The notes under the pieces were generated by a model that was not told the DNA's origin, made no database searches, and saw only the letters and a program-made list of their open reading frames with translations. A stretch of DNA of 64,000 bases from contig NC_135118.1 of NCBI RefSeq assembly GCF_050908995.1, positions 19,229,501 to 19,293,500 on the forward strand. The letters run 5' to 3'. Both the position numbers and the translations under genes were made by a program. The DNA comes from Andrena cerasifolii. Lineage: Eukaryota > Arthropoda > Insecta > Hymenoptera > Andrenidae. Positions 38,101 through 46,595 of the stretch are shown one piece after another. Numbering within the stretch: position 1 is the first letter of the stretch; every line of letters starts with the position of its first letter.

Positions 38101-41100
38101 ATTATTCCAATTTCAGTTTGGCGATAAAGAGCCAGATAGCTCTCGCCACCTGCCCCTCTCGACCATGGGAATATACATGGGTTCCAGGACGACCCAAAAT
38201 TGAGTAACTGCAGATAAGGAAACGCGCCAGTGCTCCGCATAATGCGACACTTTGGTCCCAACCCAGTTGCATTTGAGCAGACATTACTGCAGTGCCCGTT
38301 AGAGAACACGCCAGAGCGAAAGTTATGCCCAACATTGCCCAATAGTGCCTTGCTGTGAATTCTTCCGCAGCGGAAGGGTTAAGGACCTCCTCGAAAACGA
38401 TTCCCCTTATTTGAAATCTCATGTAACCTTAAGTTTCGTGGCCTTTCCACCGACGTCTTCTAAGCCGACCACAATTGTTGTCTGTTCAGCGTCAGGCATA
38501 TACTGAACGTGACTCGGGAAATCGACAACTTCTTCCCCGGGATGTTCACGTACCTGAACGTCCGCGTTTACGACGACGAGAAGACCGACCTCCTGAAGCA
38601 CTGGGACGACACCTTCAAGTACATCACCAAGGCGAAGAAGGAGGGGTCGAAGGTGCTGGTGCACTGCAAGATGGGCGTCTCGAGGTCCGCGTCGGTGGTG
38701 ATCGCGTACGCGATGAAGGCGTACAACTGGGACTTCTCGCAGGCGTGGAAGCACGTCAAGGAGAAACGGAACTGCATCAAGCCGAACAACAGCTTCCTGC
38801 TGCAGCTGGAGACGTACCAAGGGATCCTGGACGCCATGAAGAACAAGGAGAAGCTGCAGAGGTCCAAGTCGGACACGAATCTCAAGTCTCCCACTTCGGT
38901 GAAGGATCAGTCGAAGAAGGAGGAGAAGTCTGACAACGTGGACAGCGGCCTTCAGGCCATTTCCGGCTCAGAGCTGAAGAAGACCAGTCAAAGGCCCAAG
39001 AGTTGGTCGCCAAATGTGAAGATCGCTGAGAACATGTTGCCTTCTGGTACGTTGCGTTTTATGAATAAAGACCCCGTAATGAGTGACCAAGAATAGATCT
39101 AGGATCCTGTACCCTCGGGAATATTCTTTTACACACCACTCGTGTGGATCTCAGGCTAGTCACTATATCTCTGCAAGGGACAATATTTTCAGTTTCATCT
39201 CTGAAATAGCGTCACAACATTTGCGAACGTATTCTATAACGTGGAGGTAGAAAAAAGTCGAACATGCACTTGACTAACAAGAAGATTAAAATCGATTTTC
39301 CCAAAAACATTGCCTCGATCGAAAAAAAAAGATATTCTACAACTTCGACTTATTTTTCTACAATGATCCACTTACAATTGTCAGATGTATGCGCTCTGAA
39401 CAAATATTCAAAGTCTTTTTTCTTGAGAATGAAGCCCCAGATCAATCATTATTTTCTTATATTTTGATACAGTATGAAGATTTTTGACTACTTTCCCCAT
39501 TCCTCAAGTGGGCCCTATATATTTCGGGTGACCCAGAATTCTATCCAACATTCACAATTCTCGATGTAATCGGTGCTTTGTTGCAGTTCCCCTTTCCCAG
39601 TCTCTCGAGAGCATCGACAAAACAGGGAGCACAGAAGTGACCAGGGAGGACCTCCTCCGCTCCACCAGCCAGAAGCCAGGCATGGCCCAGGAGGCTAGGA
39701 ACGTCCTGATGCCCTGCGGCAACGGTCAGTCGTACAGCGTGTCTCAGAACCAGATCGTTCACTTGCCAGGCCCGTCTGCCGACACACCGAGCGTGAAGAA
39801 CAGAGTCAGCAGGCTGGAGACTCAGGGCCAGAGGAGGAAGGGTCTGGTGCTGAACCTGACGAACCAGTTCGAGGCGGTGAGCAGCAAACCCTCGTCCCCT
39901 AGCTCGGACACCGACAGCAAACCGCTGCCACAGAGCCCCGTCTCCAGCGTGAACGAGAACGGGCTGGTGGAGCAGTCGTCCGAGGTCATGTCGGCCGTCA
40001 CCGTGAAACAAGAGGTCTGGGACCCAGGCGAGAAGCAGGGGAAGAAGCCAGAAATTGGTAATGATAGTGATTGTCTAGTCTGGACTGCATCGACCGATGC
40101 AACGTGTACCAATTCGTGTAGTAACGCTAAGACTAACGGGGAAGTGGGTGGTGAGAGTGAGTGTGTCGCGACCACGACGCTAGTGTACCCTGGTCACCTG
40201 GGTCGGAAGCCAAGGAAGGACGGTGACCCGTTCAGCACGCAGGTGGACAGAGTTTTCGACAGGGAGGAGAGGCAAGGGGAGCCCGTGACAAGGGAGTCTC
40301 CGAGCCGACAGAGTTCCTGGAGCAGCTACGACAGCGCCGTGATCCTGGACAACAATTCTGTGCACAGTTCGTGGGCCACGCTGCCGTCGAGGAACAGCTC
40401 CTGGGGTTCGTACGACATGCGGCCGTCGGATCTGCTAGGCTCCAGCGGTCTCTTTCCTTACGACAAAGAGGAAATACCCTGGCATCCAGGCACGGTGAAG
40501 CGTACAAAGCAGAAGCTGGAGGAGAACACCTCCTCTGGGACGGTGAAACGCGTATGCACGCAGACTTCCGACGGGGACGAGAAGGACAGGCTGCCTGCAG
40601 AGGAGGAGTCGTACAACCCCGTGCTACTGCACCACACGGCGTCTCCCACGCTGCGGAGGAGAGACACTTCGCCTAGCCAGGAGAATAATTTAAAGGTGGA
40701 TCCGGTTAGAAACTCCCCGAGCCCCGTCAGGAGGATCGACATCTCGCCAGCGTCGATGAGTCAGGTTGGCAGACTGTCCACGAGCGCGCCAGCCTCGTCG
40801 TCTCTCTCCTCCGACCAGGACCTACCGTCGTCCTTGAGGTCCTGCAAGTCGGAGAGCGAGACCTCGAGCCCCTGCGTCGTCAACACCACTCAGTTTCACT
40901 CTGTCAAGCACCACAAGATGGTGCTGGAGAATTTAAGCAACAAGTCGGTGTTGAACAAGCGCTGCCTGTCCGTGGACGACTCGCCGGAGGCAGAGTGTTC
41001 GCGCAGCATCTCGGGCATCGTGAAGAATCTGAAGAAGGAGTTCGAGGCGAAGTCGACGAAGCTGGAGAAGAGCCCTGAGAACAGCTTCGAGAGCGAGTCG

Positions 41101-41598
41101 TCGTCGATGGCGGCCACCCGGCCGAAGAGGGACGTAAGGATGAGGAGCCTGCCCTCGTCGCCAGTGATCCCCCACAACGAGTCGAAGATCCAAGCCCCGT
41201 CCGAAACCAAAGACAAAGAAAAGGTGTGTGGAGTGTCCTCGGAGAGCACAGAGGACCGCTCGGTTAGGGTCCTGGTGGGCAAGTACGAGGTGAAGCCCGA
41301 CACGAGGAAATCGACGGACATACAGCTGCGCGTGCACAAAGACAAGGACACCGCGTGGGACTCGATAGACGCGCAGAAAACGAAAGTCACCCCTGAGTAC
41401 AGTCGAAGATCAGCGCCAATCATGATCAACAACCACTCGTCCCCCCTGTTCACAGAGGGCCCCGAAGCGCCCGGCAGGCCGCCAGTACCGTCGATCGTGG
41501 CAGCTAGCAAGAAACAGCAACAGCACGGCAGGACCCATCCCCTCGCCAGGCTGCAGGTCAGACCTAGGCATAGCAGTCCCGTTTACAACACCATGTAG
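23070..41598 (+). CDS. ssh: Slingshot cofilin phosphatase, five coding exons
   Basis: Slingshot is a dual-specificity-type phosphatase that dephosphorylates and so activates cofilin/ADF, promoting actin turnover. Exons are 23070-23185, 33164-33358, 36942-37211, 38490-39046 and 39587-41598. All introns are GT..AG and the codon phases agree (2,2,2,1). The total is 3150 nt, giving 1049 residues and a TAG stop. Order in the protein: hydrophobic N-terminus (about 7-22), the end of the conserved slingshot N-terminal region (SALQTLHK, WVSYYEQRI), the DEK-like domain (RSTLKEIMMSVDLDEVTS, about 110-165), the phosphatase domain opening with VYLGSEWNASNLEELQKNG, and the catalytic loop HCKMGVSRSAS with Cys253 and Arg259. 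A long Ser-rich tail follows, ending SSPVYNTM. The usual N-terminal exons of full-length slingshot are not in the window, so this is an alternative or partial gene model. Exon joins are inferred from phase, splice consensus and family knowledge. Confidence 0.93.
23590..24772. repeat. 179-bp intronic satellite (six-plus units)
   Basis: The block AATTTGATTTAGGGAT recurs at 23641, 23820, 23999, 24178, 24357, 24536 and 24715, an exact 179-bp period. Variants alternate: GATTCCTAGAC/GTGGTCAAATTTAG in one unit type, GATTCCTGGAC/GTGGTGAAA in the other, through the first five units. This indicates amplification of a 358-bp dimer. It lies in slingshot intron 1. Confidence 0.95.
25680..26672. mobile_element. 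CTAGCGTCCC-family repeat, longest copy
   Basis: It runs from ACTAGCATCCCCCATCTCGG to ATAAAAATCGGCTCTCTC and TTTATATAATAT, about 1 kb, without the insert seen at 15.4-16.1 kb or the deletion seen at 4 kb. It contains no coding frame of note. It lies in slingshot intron 1. Confidence 0.7.
26941..27080. mobile_element. 140-bp palindromic MITE
   Basis: GGGCGGTATTCCCAGTCGC and GCGACTGAGAATACCGCCC are inverted ends. The arms continue TTCTTAAGCAAATGCTTA, leaving a loop of about 30 bp. It would fold into one hairpin. Confidence 0.8.
28251..28529. mobile_element. 280-bp MITE with 65-bp inverted ends
   Basis: The left end CAGGGATTGTAACCCGCC, CATAAGACAGTCTGG and CAGCCACTTAA pair with TTAAGTGGCTGTCTGG, GACTGTCTTATG and GCGGGTTACAATCCCTT. 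The possible flanking repeat AAGAT is short, so the superfamily is uncertain. Confidence 0.8.
28968..29288. repeat. 40-bp minisatellite (8 units)
   Basis: The unit starts CGAATTCCACTGTTCCCCAG, followed by AAACCGGTTACACCGGTTTT, and is repeated eight times with scattered changes. Because 40 is not a multiple of three and the unit has no stop in any + frame, all forward frames stay open and imitate a 40-residue protein repeat. I do not regard it as a gene. The CCGGTT palindromes echo the AAAACCGGTTTT-rich terminus 29745-29830 just to the right. Confidence 0.9.
29660..29838. mobile_element. Inverted copy of the TAGGGTTTGTCGG terminus
   Basis: The reverse complement reads TAGGGTTTGTCGGTTTTT, then AAAACCGG-rich sequence and ATTTAGAAAC-like blocks, matching 2171-2330 nearly throughout (CGAGTTTCAAGTAAAAATG and GCATATTAATTCTGATAT visible on +). 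It is probably the right terminus of an element that includes the 40-bp array to its left. Confidence 0.6.
30655..30885. mobile_element. Small foldback element
   Basis: CTCTAAGGGGGTG and CCACCCCCTTCGAG are the ends. The arms pair at TTTTCCGATTTTGTGTTA / TAACACAAAATCGGAAAA. Confidence 0.7.
33164..33358 (+). CDS. ssh: ssh exon 2, conserved N-terminal region
   Basis: The acceptor is tattattttacag|G. The exon reads (G)SALQTLHK...NYFLGGLSHDWVSYYEQR...CLNEWHAMDNLESRRPPSPDSVRT and ends AA|GTGAGT. This is the second half of the region that lies before the DEK-like domain in all slingshot phosphatases. The lysine codon is split across the next intron. A foldback transposon starts about 75 bp after the donor. 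Confidence 0.93.
33432..34377. mobile_element. Foldback DNA element, CACAGTGGGG ends
   Basis: Perfect terminal CACAGTGGGGAAATTT (inverted at the right end) and a 5-bp flanking repeat TCTCG (33427-33431, 34378-34382) define the element. The arms share TTTTATGGCC and TGTCAATTGAAGAACTA. The interior is AT-rich with no coding frame. It starts about 75 bp after slingshot exon 2. Confidence 0.78.
34516..34634. repeat. Imperfect palindrome
   Basis: GGAGGGGGAACATGCCACGC / GCGTGGCGTGTTCCCCTTCC and CATGCGCGTGAT / ATCACGCGCATG pair across a loop of about 45 bp. Probably a MITE. Confidence 0.65.
35205..35625 (-). mobile_element. Repeat with three degenerate ~145-bp units and a TE-like terminus
   Basis: AACCAATTTCAGGATTTTGC and CCCGATTAGATATCAACT recur about every 145 bp, three times. 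The right end CCCGAAGCGAAGCGCGGGTA / CCTAGCGTTTAATAAAA read on the minus strand resembles the start of ACTAGCGT..-type repeats with a GCTTCGC motif. Confidence 0.6.
35754..35793 (-). mobile_element. Solo TTAACCCTGG terminus
   Basis: On the minus strand TTAA (35790-35793) is followed by CCCTGGCATGATACGGAGC and the palindrome GGGTCAGTTTCGACCC. This is the same architecture as 7539-7577. The other end was not located. Confidence 0.45.
36942..37211 (+). CDS. ssh: ssh exon 3, DEK-like domain and start of phosphatase domain
   Basis: The acceptor is gtcgacgcag|G. The translation reads PRERDETERVIRSTLKEIMM then SVDLDEVTSKYIRGRLEE, then GQMDAPTEIFDHVYLGSEWN and ASNLEELQKN. The first part is the DEK_C-like module that helps slingshot recognise phospho-cofilin. 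The second is the first strand of the dual-specificity phosphatase fold. The exon ends AATGG|GTGAGC, splitting a glycine codon. Confidence 0.95.
37377..37800. repeat. Dispersed repeat interrupted by SINE copy 3
   Basis: The left part, 37377-37485, matches 6050-6150. The right part, 37737-37800 (CTACTTTTTTGGTTCTTCG, CACTCCTTAAAGGTCAATGC), matches 6150-6210. The 251 bp between is the SINE. Confidence 0.7.
37486..37736 (-). mobile_element. 5S-rRNA-derived SINE, copy 3, inside a repeat in ssh intron 3
   Basis: The minus-strand head is preserved (ACCAGCGGCCGTAGCC, TTAAGCATCACGGGGCGG, AGATGGGTGACC) and its A-rich tail is (AAATAC)n. A perfect 13-bp duplication CCCCTACTTTTTT flanks it at 37473-37485 and 37737-37749. 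It interrupts a repeat whose uninterrupted relative lies at about 6050-6230. Its orientation is opposite to slingshot. Confidence 0.9.
38490..39046 (+). CDS. ssh: ssh exon 4, catalytic core
   Basis: The acceptor is ttgtctgttcag|C. The exon opens VRHILNVTREIDNFFPG and contains NVRVYDDEKTD and the signature loop VLVHCKMGVSRSASVVIAYA. Cys253 is encoded at 38665-38667 and Arg259 completes the HCxxGxxR motif, so the enzyme should be active. The exon continues with the family-typical NKEKLQRSKSDTNLKS and ends in phase 1 at CTTCTG|GTACGT. Read-through of the next intron would add 16 codons and stop at 39096, giving a product without the C-terminal tail. Confidence 0.96.
39047..39586 (+). other. ssh intron 4 (540 bp)
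   Basis: This is a GTACGT..TTGCAG intron. It is AT-rich, with stops in all frames after 39096, and no repeat was recognised. If retained, it would truncate slingshot directly after the catalytic domain. Confidence 0.9.
39587..41598 (+). CDS. ssh: ssh exon 5, long serine-rich C-terminal tail
   Basis: The acceptor is tttgttgcag|TT. With the preceding G this makes a valine, giving VPLSQSLESIDK, a slingshot-typical junction. About 670 residues follow, rich in Ser, Pro, Glu and Lys, with many SP and SS motifs suited to phosphoregulation. Recognisable conserved blocks include DLLRSTSQKPGMAQEARNVL, SRLETQGQRRKGLVLNLTNQ, SWSSYDSAV and WHPGTVKRTK. The reading frame is strongly GC-rich at third positions compared with its flanks. 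Several antisense open frames on the other strand are shadows of this exon. The stop is TAG at 41596-41598 after YNTM. Confidence 0.95.
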
Positions 41599-42304
41599 AA
41601 GGGGGGACGGGGCTGTTCACTCCTGTTTGTCGAATCTGTGCGCGCGTACCTGAATGCATAGGTATGTTGTGTCCACGATGAAATTGTGTGATCTCTATTG
41701 ATGCCAACGAGTCGAGGATGACACGACGGTCCTCTTCGGGCTCGACGACAAAGGATCGACGGGGGACAAGGGTTCAGGACTCGGTTCCCCGGCCATCGTC
41801 GGTTGTACAGTTCACTGTGCCACGCTCCGCGACAACCAGATACCACAGGACACATCCAGCTCGATGTTTCTTAGGGCTGATGCCTGTGCACGGACCCCTC
41901 GTGTCGCTCTGCGCAAAGGTCGCGTCCTCCTTGACGGACTACTAGGTGATCGCGAGCAGAACAGAAGGCTGTTGGCGATACTTCCCGCGAGTTTCGGTGT
42001 CCACGATCTCCGTCGATCGCGACTCTTTCCTAGGTTCGTTTTAGTAGCATCGAGCGGGCGTCTCGGAGTCAATCGAATCGACTGAAATCATTCTCCTCTG
42101 ATTAGGCGCGAGGACATTTTCGAAGGCAGCCACGGGGCAATACTATGTATTGGAGAAGACCAGTGTCTTTTCAGCCATTTTCGTGGAGTTCGTCCCCGTT
42201 CACTGCTGTCGAATGGTCCGACGCAAACGGCGATCTTTGCGTAGCGCGATACAGGCACCTCATATAGGCCGTTTCAGAACTATGGGTACAGATGTAACTG
42301 GTTT

Positions 42305-42310
42305 AATAAA
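42305..42310 (+). terminator. Candidate poly(A) signal, ssh short 3' UTR
   Basis: This AATAAA lies about 0.7 kb after the slingshot stop. A second copy lies at 42380-42385. They would give a short 3' UTR that avoids overlap with the WD40 gene. Confidence 0.35.
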
Positions 42311-43139
42311 GCTCCCACAAGGGAACAGAAGAGTTCTGATACAAGTACGTCTGATACAAGACTGATCGTCAGACTGATCAATAAACCCATATTTCTCGTC
42401 GTTTCCCTTACAGCGACCATCCTCGCGTCTCCCTTAGTCCCAGATGCAGATTTGAAATAGTTCCTCTGTGATCCATCGAAACTAGTTCGTTCCCTTCGTC
42501 GAGCTCCACCATCCGGTTCAACTGTTGGTACCCATACTTCTAAAACACCTTGACTAGCGCTTTAATTCTACGAGACACCGAATACACATGCCCCTCCCCC
42601 ACCCTATCCTCTCCTGTGCGCCGTTTCGTCGTGGAGCGTGATCATAAGGCACGTTCAAGGTCCTTCAACGTTTTATGTTCCTTCTTCGTCAGACGTGTCT
42701 TTGGCCTGCTCTTAGTTCAATTATTTTTTAAGCTGGAAATGCAACAATTTTGTAGGAGGCCGACGGAAGACTTGTTATTCCTACGGCGGGACGCGTGTCG
42801 TCGCAGACCTCTCTATGTATATTGGGCTTGGAATCAAACGCGATGTGTTTCTTTCCCTTTTTTTTTTTCGTCTACGAGAAGAGACGTGTCGCGCAGAAGT
42901 TGGAGCCAGCGTGCTCAGCTGTTTCGACGTATGCAGAGGCGCCACGGCTCGGTCAGGCTGTGAACGAAAGGTCCGAGGCCCGCGTGCGCACTCGTGCTTG
43001 CTCCTGCTTCTGCTTCCGTTGTGATTTTACGCCGCTGAGAGCGTTCAAGGTGAGAGGGAGAGAAAGGGTGAAAGAATGGGTGTGAAAGAAAGCGCGCGCG
43101 AGAGAGTGAGAGAGAGAAAGAGAGTGCAAGAAAGAAAGA

Positions 43140-43144
43140 AAGAG

Positions 43145-43186
<42 letters not shown>

Positions 43187-43206
43187 GGAGAGGAAGAGAG
43201 AGAGAG
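43140..43206. repeat. (GA)n microsatellite
   Basis: There is a near-uninterrupted run of GA dinucleotides within a longer purine-only tract (about 43050-43210), in the slingshot 3' UTR region. It gives long spurious Ser/Leu frames on the minus strand. Confidence 0.95.
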
Positions 43207-43707
43207 CGATTGTGTACAAAGAGAATGACGTGTAACGTTAAGCTATACACACTATTAGTAATATTAGAGCGAACAATGTGATTAGGAATGGTGCACAGTG
43301 CATGTGAAGAGACGAAAGTAGCGTACCCCCTATTTTCTCCGTGAGAGGAGTGCCACTGAATCGTTGGAACGATTCATGCCAGGCCTCTGCAATCGACCAA
43401 TCGTAATCGATCAATTCTACACATTGTACTCCCCTCCATGATCGTGTAGCATCGCTGTGTGCAACCCACCCACCCCAACCCTCCCGTCACTATTCATTTG
43501 CCACCGTGTTCGGTTGATATATCGTTGATATACCGCTTCTTTCCGTTTTACCAACCAGTAACGACGACGACGATTGTCTAGCGAATATTTTATCGGAGGA
43601 GAGGAAACACGGCTGGTTTGGTCAGCGGTCGTCGTTCTCAGACATATCATCGGACTCGTTCGTTCTGTTTGCGTTCGCAAAGCCATGTCGACCAATTTTA
43701 TACTCCC

Positions 43708-43802
43708 CTGATGATGATGATGTTAATGATGATGATGATGATGATAATGATGATGATGATGATGATGATAATGATGAAAGATGATGATGACAATGATGAT
43801 GC
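43708..43802. repeat. (GAT)n microsatellite
   Basis: These are imperfect GAT/GATGAT trinucleotide repeats with TAAT interruptions. A (GT)n run follows at about 43839-43880. Confidence 0.95.
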
Positions 43803-43893
43803 ATGCGAGGCCCGTTTTGATAAGATGCACCGCGACGATTGTGTGTGCGTGTGTGTATGTGTGCGTGTGCGTGCGTGTGTATTAGAAATATAT

Positions 43894-43899
43894 TTTATT
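43894..43899 (-). terminator. Candidate poly(A) signal of the WD40 gene
   Basis: TTTATT on the + strand reads AATAAA on the - strand, about 395 bp downstream of the WD40 stop at 44292. It lies to the left of the distal slingshot signal, so the two transcripts would overlap tail to tail by roughly 130 bp or more. Confidence 0.35.
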
Positions 43900-44027
43900 A
43901 CTGAGATAATTTTGCAGATAATTTCTCATACGTTCATTCTAACCGCTGTTGTCTCTCGGACAAAGTATTCGAAACGGAAAACAATCCTGAGAGCGAACAC
44001 TATTAAACTGTAACACAATTGAATTAG

Positions 44028-44033
44028 AATAAA
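44028..44033 (+). terminator. Candidate distal poly(A) signal of ssh
   Basis: AATAAA here is embedded in a genomic A-run, about 260 bp before the convergent WD40 stop codon. Use of this site would make the two 3' UTRs overlap. Confidence 0.35.
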
Positions 44034-44291
44034 AAAAAAATGTTACTTCGCCAATATATTGTGCTTTGCGTTGTCGACTCAGAAAGACACAGAGCCCCAA
44101 TTCGAGACGATCGACTCGTAGAAGCTGCTGTGGAATCGTGATGCGATTCCAACGTAACCTGAGGTACCATCAACCGTTCAGTCATCCACCAATGTAAGAA
44201 CGCGAGTTTGCTTTCGTGGAAACGTTTAATTCCCAAGGGCACAACAGACAGGCAAGTTCATGCCGCTGGAAACCATTGAGATGACCTCTGG

Positions 44292-44453
44292 TTAACCAGG
44301 TTGGGCGTCAATCTCGAAGATTCGCCTGCCGGCGCAGAAGGCGAGTTGCGGCACCACCGATATCGACCTCGTCTTCCTCGCGTGCTTCGGATTCACTGGA
44401 CCGACGTCCAGGTCATACGTGCCTCCGCTTAGGTTACTGACCATCGCTATGCT
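44292..44453 (-). CDS. WD40 gene exon 6 (last)
   Basis: The acceptor is ctctttggcag|AGC in phase 0. The exon reads SIAMVSNLSGGTYDLDVGPV and SVVPQLAFCAGRRIFEIDAQ, ending PG-TAA. It supplies the closing strand of the propeller. Confidence 0.88.
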   Translation of the reverse strand, partial: SIAMVSNLSGGTYDLDVGPVNPKHARKTRSISVVPQLAFCAGRRIFEIDAQPG

Positions 44454-46267
44454 CTGCCAAAGAGACATGATTGCCATCGTCGCGTGGACTGCTCAGCTAT
44501 TGGAAAATCTACCGGCAACTTACGACGTGAGATCTCAAGTCGATCACCCTGAAGAGATTATCGTCTGTTCCGCCACAGGCTATGAACATATTCGTCACGT
44601 ATTTCCCACAGTAGAGCATAGAGGAATAGCTGTCTGGCTCCAGAGTAACCAAGAGCTTCCCACTACCATAGTCCCATAGTTGGATAGAGTTCTCCCTTTG
44701 CCAGGCACAGGACAGGATCTGCGCAGAGATTGCAGGACATTAGAAACCAGCGTGCGTGGTGAATGCGATAGGAACTCCATCTGAACGATATTGGCAGAAC
44801 TGTATCATGGCCACCGCCTTGTCGCTAGGATAATTCTATACTTTTGTATCTGCCTTGTGAGATGGAAGCTGTCGATACGAATATAGCTATGTTTGAATTT
44901 TCTACTTGAATACCTCCCTCCCGTTCGTACTGATGTCGAGCCCGTCGCCACACATGTGGACCCCGGATATGCGTCGAAGGGCGTACGGCTGTCTGCTGTC
45001 CCAGAACTGGATCGTGTCGTCCCAGCCGCCTGTGATCAACTCGTGCGCCGATTTAGGGTTGAAACAGGCACTGAAGACCCTCGACCTGTGGCCGTCCATC
45101 ACCTCCAGTGAATCACTGCGAAATAAATTCGTATAACAGAGTTGCCGTGATTGGCAACCACTGTACGATGACACATCGCGATTTATATTAACGTAATCGA
45201 AACAAGGTTGACTCGAGGCGGTATAAGTACTTGCGTGTACTTCGAGTCGATCAAGCGAGATAGAAAAGAAATTACGTTCCGACGAACCTTGCCTGAAACA
45301 CCCTTTCCTGCATCTTGGTCTCCTCGTCGTACAAGTAGATCTTCGCGTCGTCGCCCACAGTTACGAATTTTGGCAGATGGGAATGATAAACCAGGCCAAG
45401 GGTTTGCCTGTTTTCTCGTATCGTGTAGAGGCACTGAGAGCTTGGATAATGCCAGCATTTCACGCATCCATTGGCGTCTGCGATCGTCAAATAGGATAAG
45501 AAATGGTAAATAAGGAACTGTTAGTGTTTTTGCGATCTTGGATTTAAAGAAAAGAGCGATAAAATCATTCGACTAGGCGTAAGTCGAAAAATCATTCGAG
45601 TACTAGGTATAGAGAATAGATAAGACTGCTAGGATTTGTACTAACAGGTCGCAATTACTGTACGCGTGATGGGATGGGACCTGCGAACTGGTCTGTGCCT
45701 AATCGCAGTCGTTGGACTTGGTTTCTGGATCATTTCTGCGTCACGCAACGACAATGGGTCTGCGCCGCTGGTGGTTTTGTACAGTCTAACCGTGCCATCC
45801 GTCAGGCCTGCCGCCAAGAAGTCATGGGTCTCCGTATAACATATACAAAGGATATCTTGCTCGATGTCTCTAGAACCAATATTCCTTTATCTGCCAAATT
45901 TTGATCGATCGAAACTCTGAAAGCGTTAAAATCCCCCCGCCCCTCATTGGTTGCGTAGCTTTATAACCTATTAAGGTTCTCAGAATGGTGAGAAGATTCA
46001 CTCTGAGAAAAATAACTCTTCCATCATTCTTTTTATCGTCAGTTTTGCTCCTACAGAAATACAGAGAGATGATCTAATAGCCGTTACAAATCTCCCACCT
46101 TTAAAGTAATTAACGAAAAATTGATTTCGCAGAAATGCATAACCAATTGCACCGTTCGTTTTGCTTAACGACATGTTTGCATACAACTGTCTGATGACCG
46201 TTACGTTGCCATCTATTCGAACTTGATCTTGCACCAATGGCGGAGAGCTACCTTGCGCGTAATCCAT
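44292..46267 (-). CDS. WD40-repeat protein, six exons
   Basis: Minus-strand exons 46267-46153, 45867-45646, 45477-45288, 45115-44914, 44718-44524 and 44453-44292 join with matching phases (1,1,2,0,0). They total 1086 nt (361 residues) and end in TAA. Repeat-typical blades are visible: FLAAGLTDGTVRLYKTTSG, VIATYANGCVKCWHYPSSQC, FVTVGDDAKIYLYDEE, ELITGGWDDTIQFWDSRQP, ENSIQLWDYGSGKLL and CGGTDDNLFRVIDLRSH. Together they suggest a single beta-propeller acting as a protein-interaction scaffold. The C-terminal part (YDLDVGPVNPKHARK, PQLAFCAGRRIFEID) completes the last blade. I do not recognise a named orthologue. The N-terminus is uncertain: the ATG at 46267 (taggATGG) is chosen, but the frame stays open upstream to a TAA near 46394, so an earlier exon could add residues. 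Confidence 0.85.
44524..44718 (-). CDS. WD40 gene exon 5
   Basis: The acceptor is atctctgcgcag|ATC in phase 0. The exon reads ILSCAWQRENSIQLWDYGSG, KLLVTLEPDSYSSMLYCGKY and FIACGGTDDNLFRVIDLRSH. The donor is GTC|GTAAGT. Confidence 0.9.
44914..45115 (-). CDS. WD40 gene exon 4
   Basis: The acceptor is tttatttcgcag|T. The exon reads DSLEVMDGHRSRVFSACFNP, ELITGGWDDTIQFWDSRQ and HMCGDGLDISTNGRE. GH...WD spacing is canonical for a WD repeat. It ends in phase 0 before GTATTC. Confidence 0.9.
45288..45477 (-). CDS. WD40 gene exon 3
   Basis: The acceptor is gacgatcgcag|AC, completing a Tyr codon. The exon reads ANGCVKCWHYPSSQCLYTI, LGLVYHSHLPKFVTVGDDAK and IYLYDEETKMQERVFQA. The donor is AAG|GTTCGT in phase 2. 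Confidence 0.85.
45646..45867 (-). CDS. WD40 gene exon 2
   Basis: The acceptor is ggttctagag|AC. The exon reads DIEQDILCICYTETHDFLAA, GLTDGTVRLYKTTSG, then a variable loop, and ends TVIAT with donor T|GTTAGT. It encodes a blade with the usual inner-strand pattern GxTDGTVRLY. Confidence 0.8.
46153..46267 (-). CDS. WD40 gene exon 1 (provisional start)
   Basis: It reads MDYAQGSSPPLVQDQVRIDG, then NVTVIRQLYANMSLSKTN, and ends AACG|GTGCAA in phase 1. The GTGCAA donor is weak but restores an uninterrupted phase match to the next exon. Upstream in frame lies a plausible protein-like stretch (WELHENCFLSVSSIDEAKSN), which may also be coding. Confidence 0.6.
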
Positions 46268-46344
46268 CCTACTCGGCCGCGACTCATTTGACTTCGCTTC
46301 ATCGATGCTACTAACGCTAAGAAAACAATTCTCATGCAATTCCC

Positions 46345-46595
46345 ACAACGGGTGAATTCCACTTACGCCCAAATCGCCCGTGGTTTTCGTTTAAAAATGT
46401 ATGAAAATCTCCCGAAATATGGAAGAGAAATCTGCGGGAAAGGTATTATCGGAAAATACGAGTTTTTAAATATAAATTATCACTCGAAAACAGGAACATA
46501 TAATTTATGATATTCGTTTTATTACAAAAAAAAACGGAAAATTCCTACCGTCGTGGGCGCGGGCGATTTCGGCGTAAGTGGGATTCGCCCTTGCG
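46345..46595. repeat. Inverted repeat at the WD40/Gprk1 5' region
   Basis: Minus-strand 46381-46345 (GGGCGATTTGGGCGTAAGTG, GAATTCACCC) resembles plus-strand 46560-46595 (GGGCGATTTCGGCGTAAGTG, GGATTCGCCC), with about 30 of 35 bases matching by eye and about 175 bp between the arms. It overlaps the uncertain start of the WD40 gene. Confidence 0.6.

Larger units (their letters stand above)
37212..38489 (+). other. ssh intron 3 with SINE-in-repeat
   Basis: The intron runs from GTGAGC to TTCAG. Its first part is a dispersed repeat (about 37380-37800) split by a minus-strand 5S-derived SINE. The second part, 37800-38480, has minus-strand open frames of 132 and 106 codons. I could not match these to a family, and they probably reflect base composition. 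Confidence 0.8.
41599..44033 (+). other. ssh 3' untranslated region, candidate extent
   Basis: The 2.4 kb after the slingshot stop contains no convincing reading frame. AATAAA hexamers on the + strand lie at 42305-42310, 42380-42385 and 44028-44033. The last is the most distal before the convergent WD40 gene. The region carries purine-rich (GA)n, (GAT)n and (GT)n microsatellites. Which poly(A) site is used cannot be told from the sequence. Confidence 0.5.

Noticed and set aside
37944..38422. Two minus-strand frames (132 and 106 codons) in slingshot intron 3
   Set aside because: They overlap each other in different frames. One has hydrophobic stretches, but there is no recognisable domain. 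Left as intronic sequence.
40896..41510. 204-codon and other antisense frames under slingshot exon 5
   Set aside because: Shadow frames of a GC3-rich coding exon; the plus-strand frame is the conserved one.
43622..44013. 131-codon frame with poly-Met/Asp
   Set aside because: Translation of the (GAT)n microsatellite in the slingshot 3' UTR.
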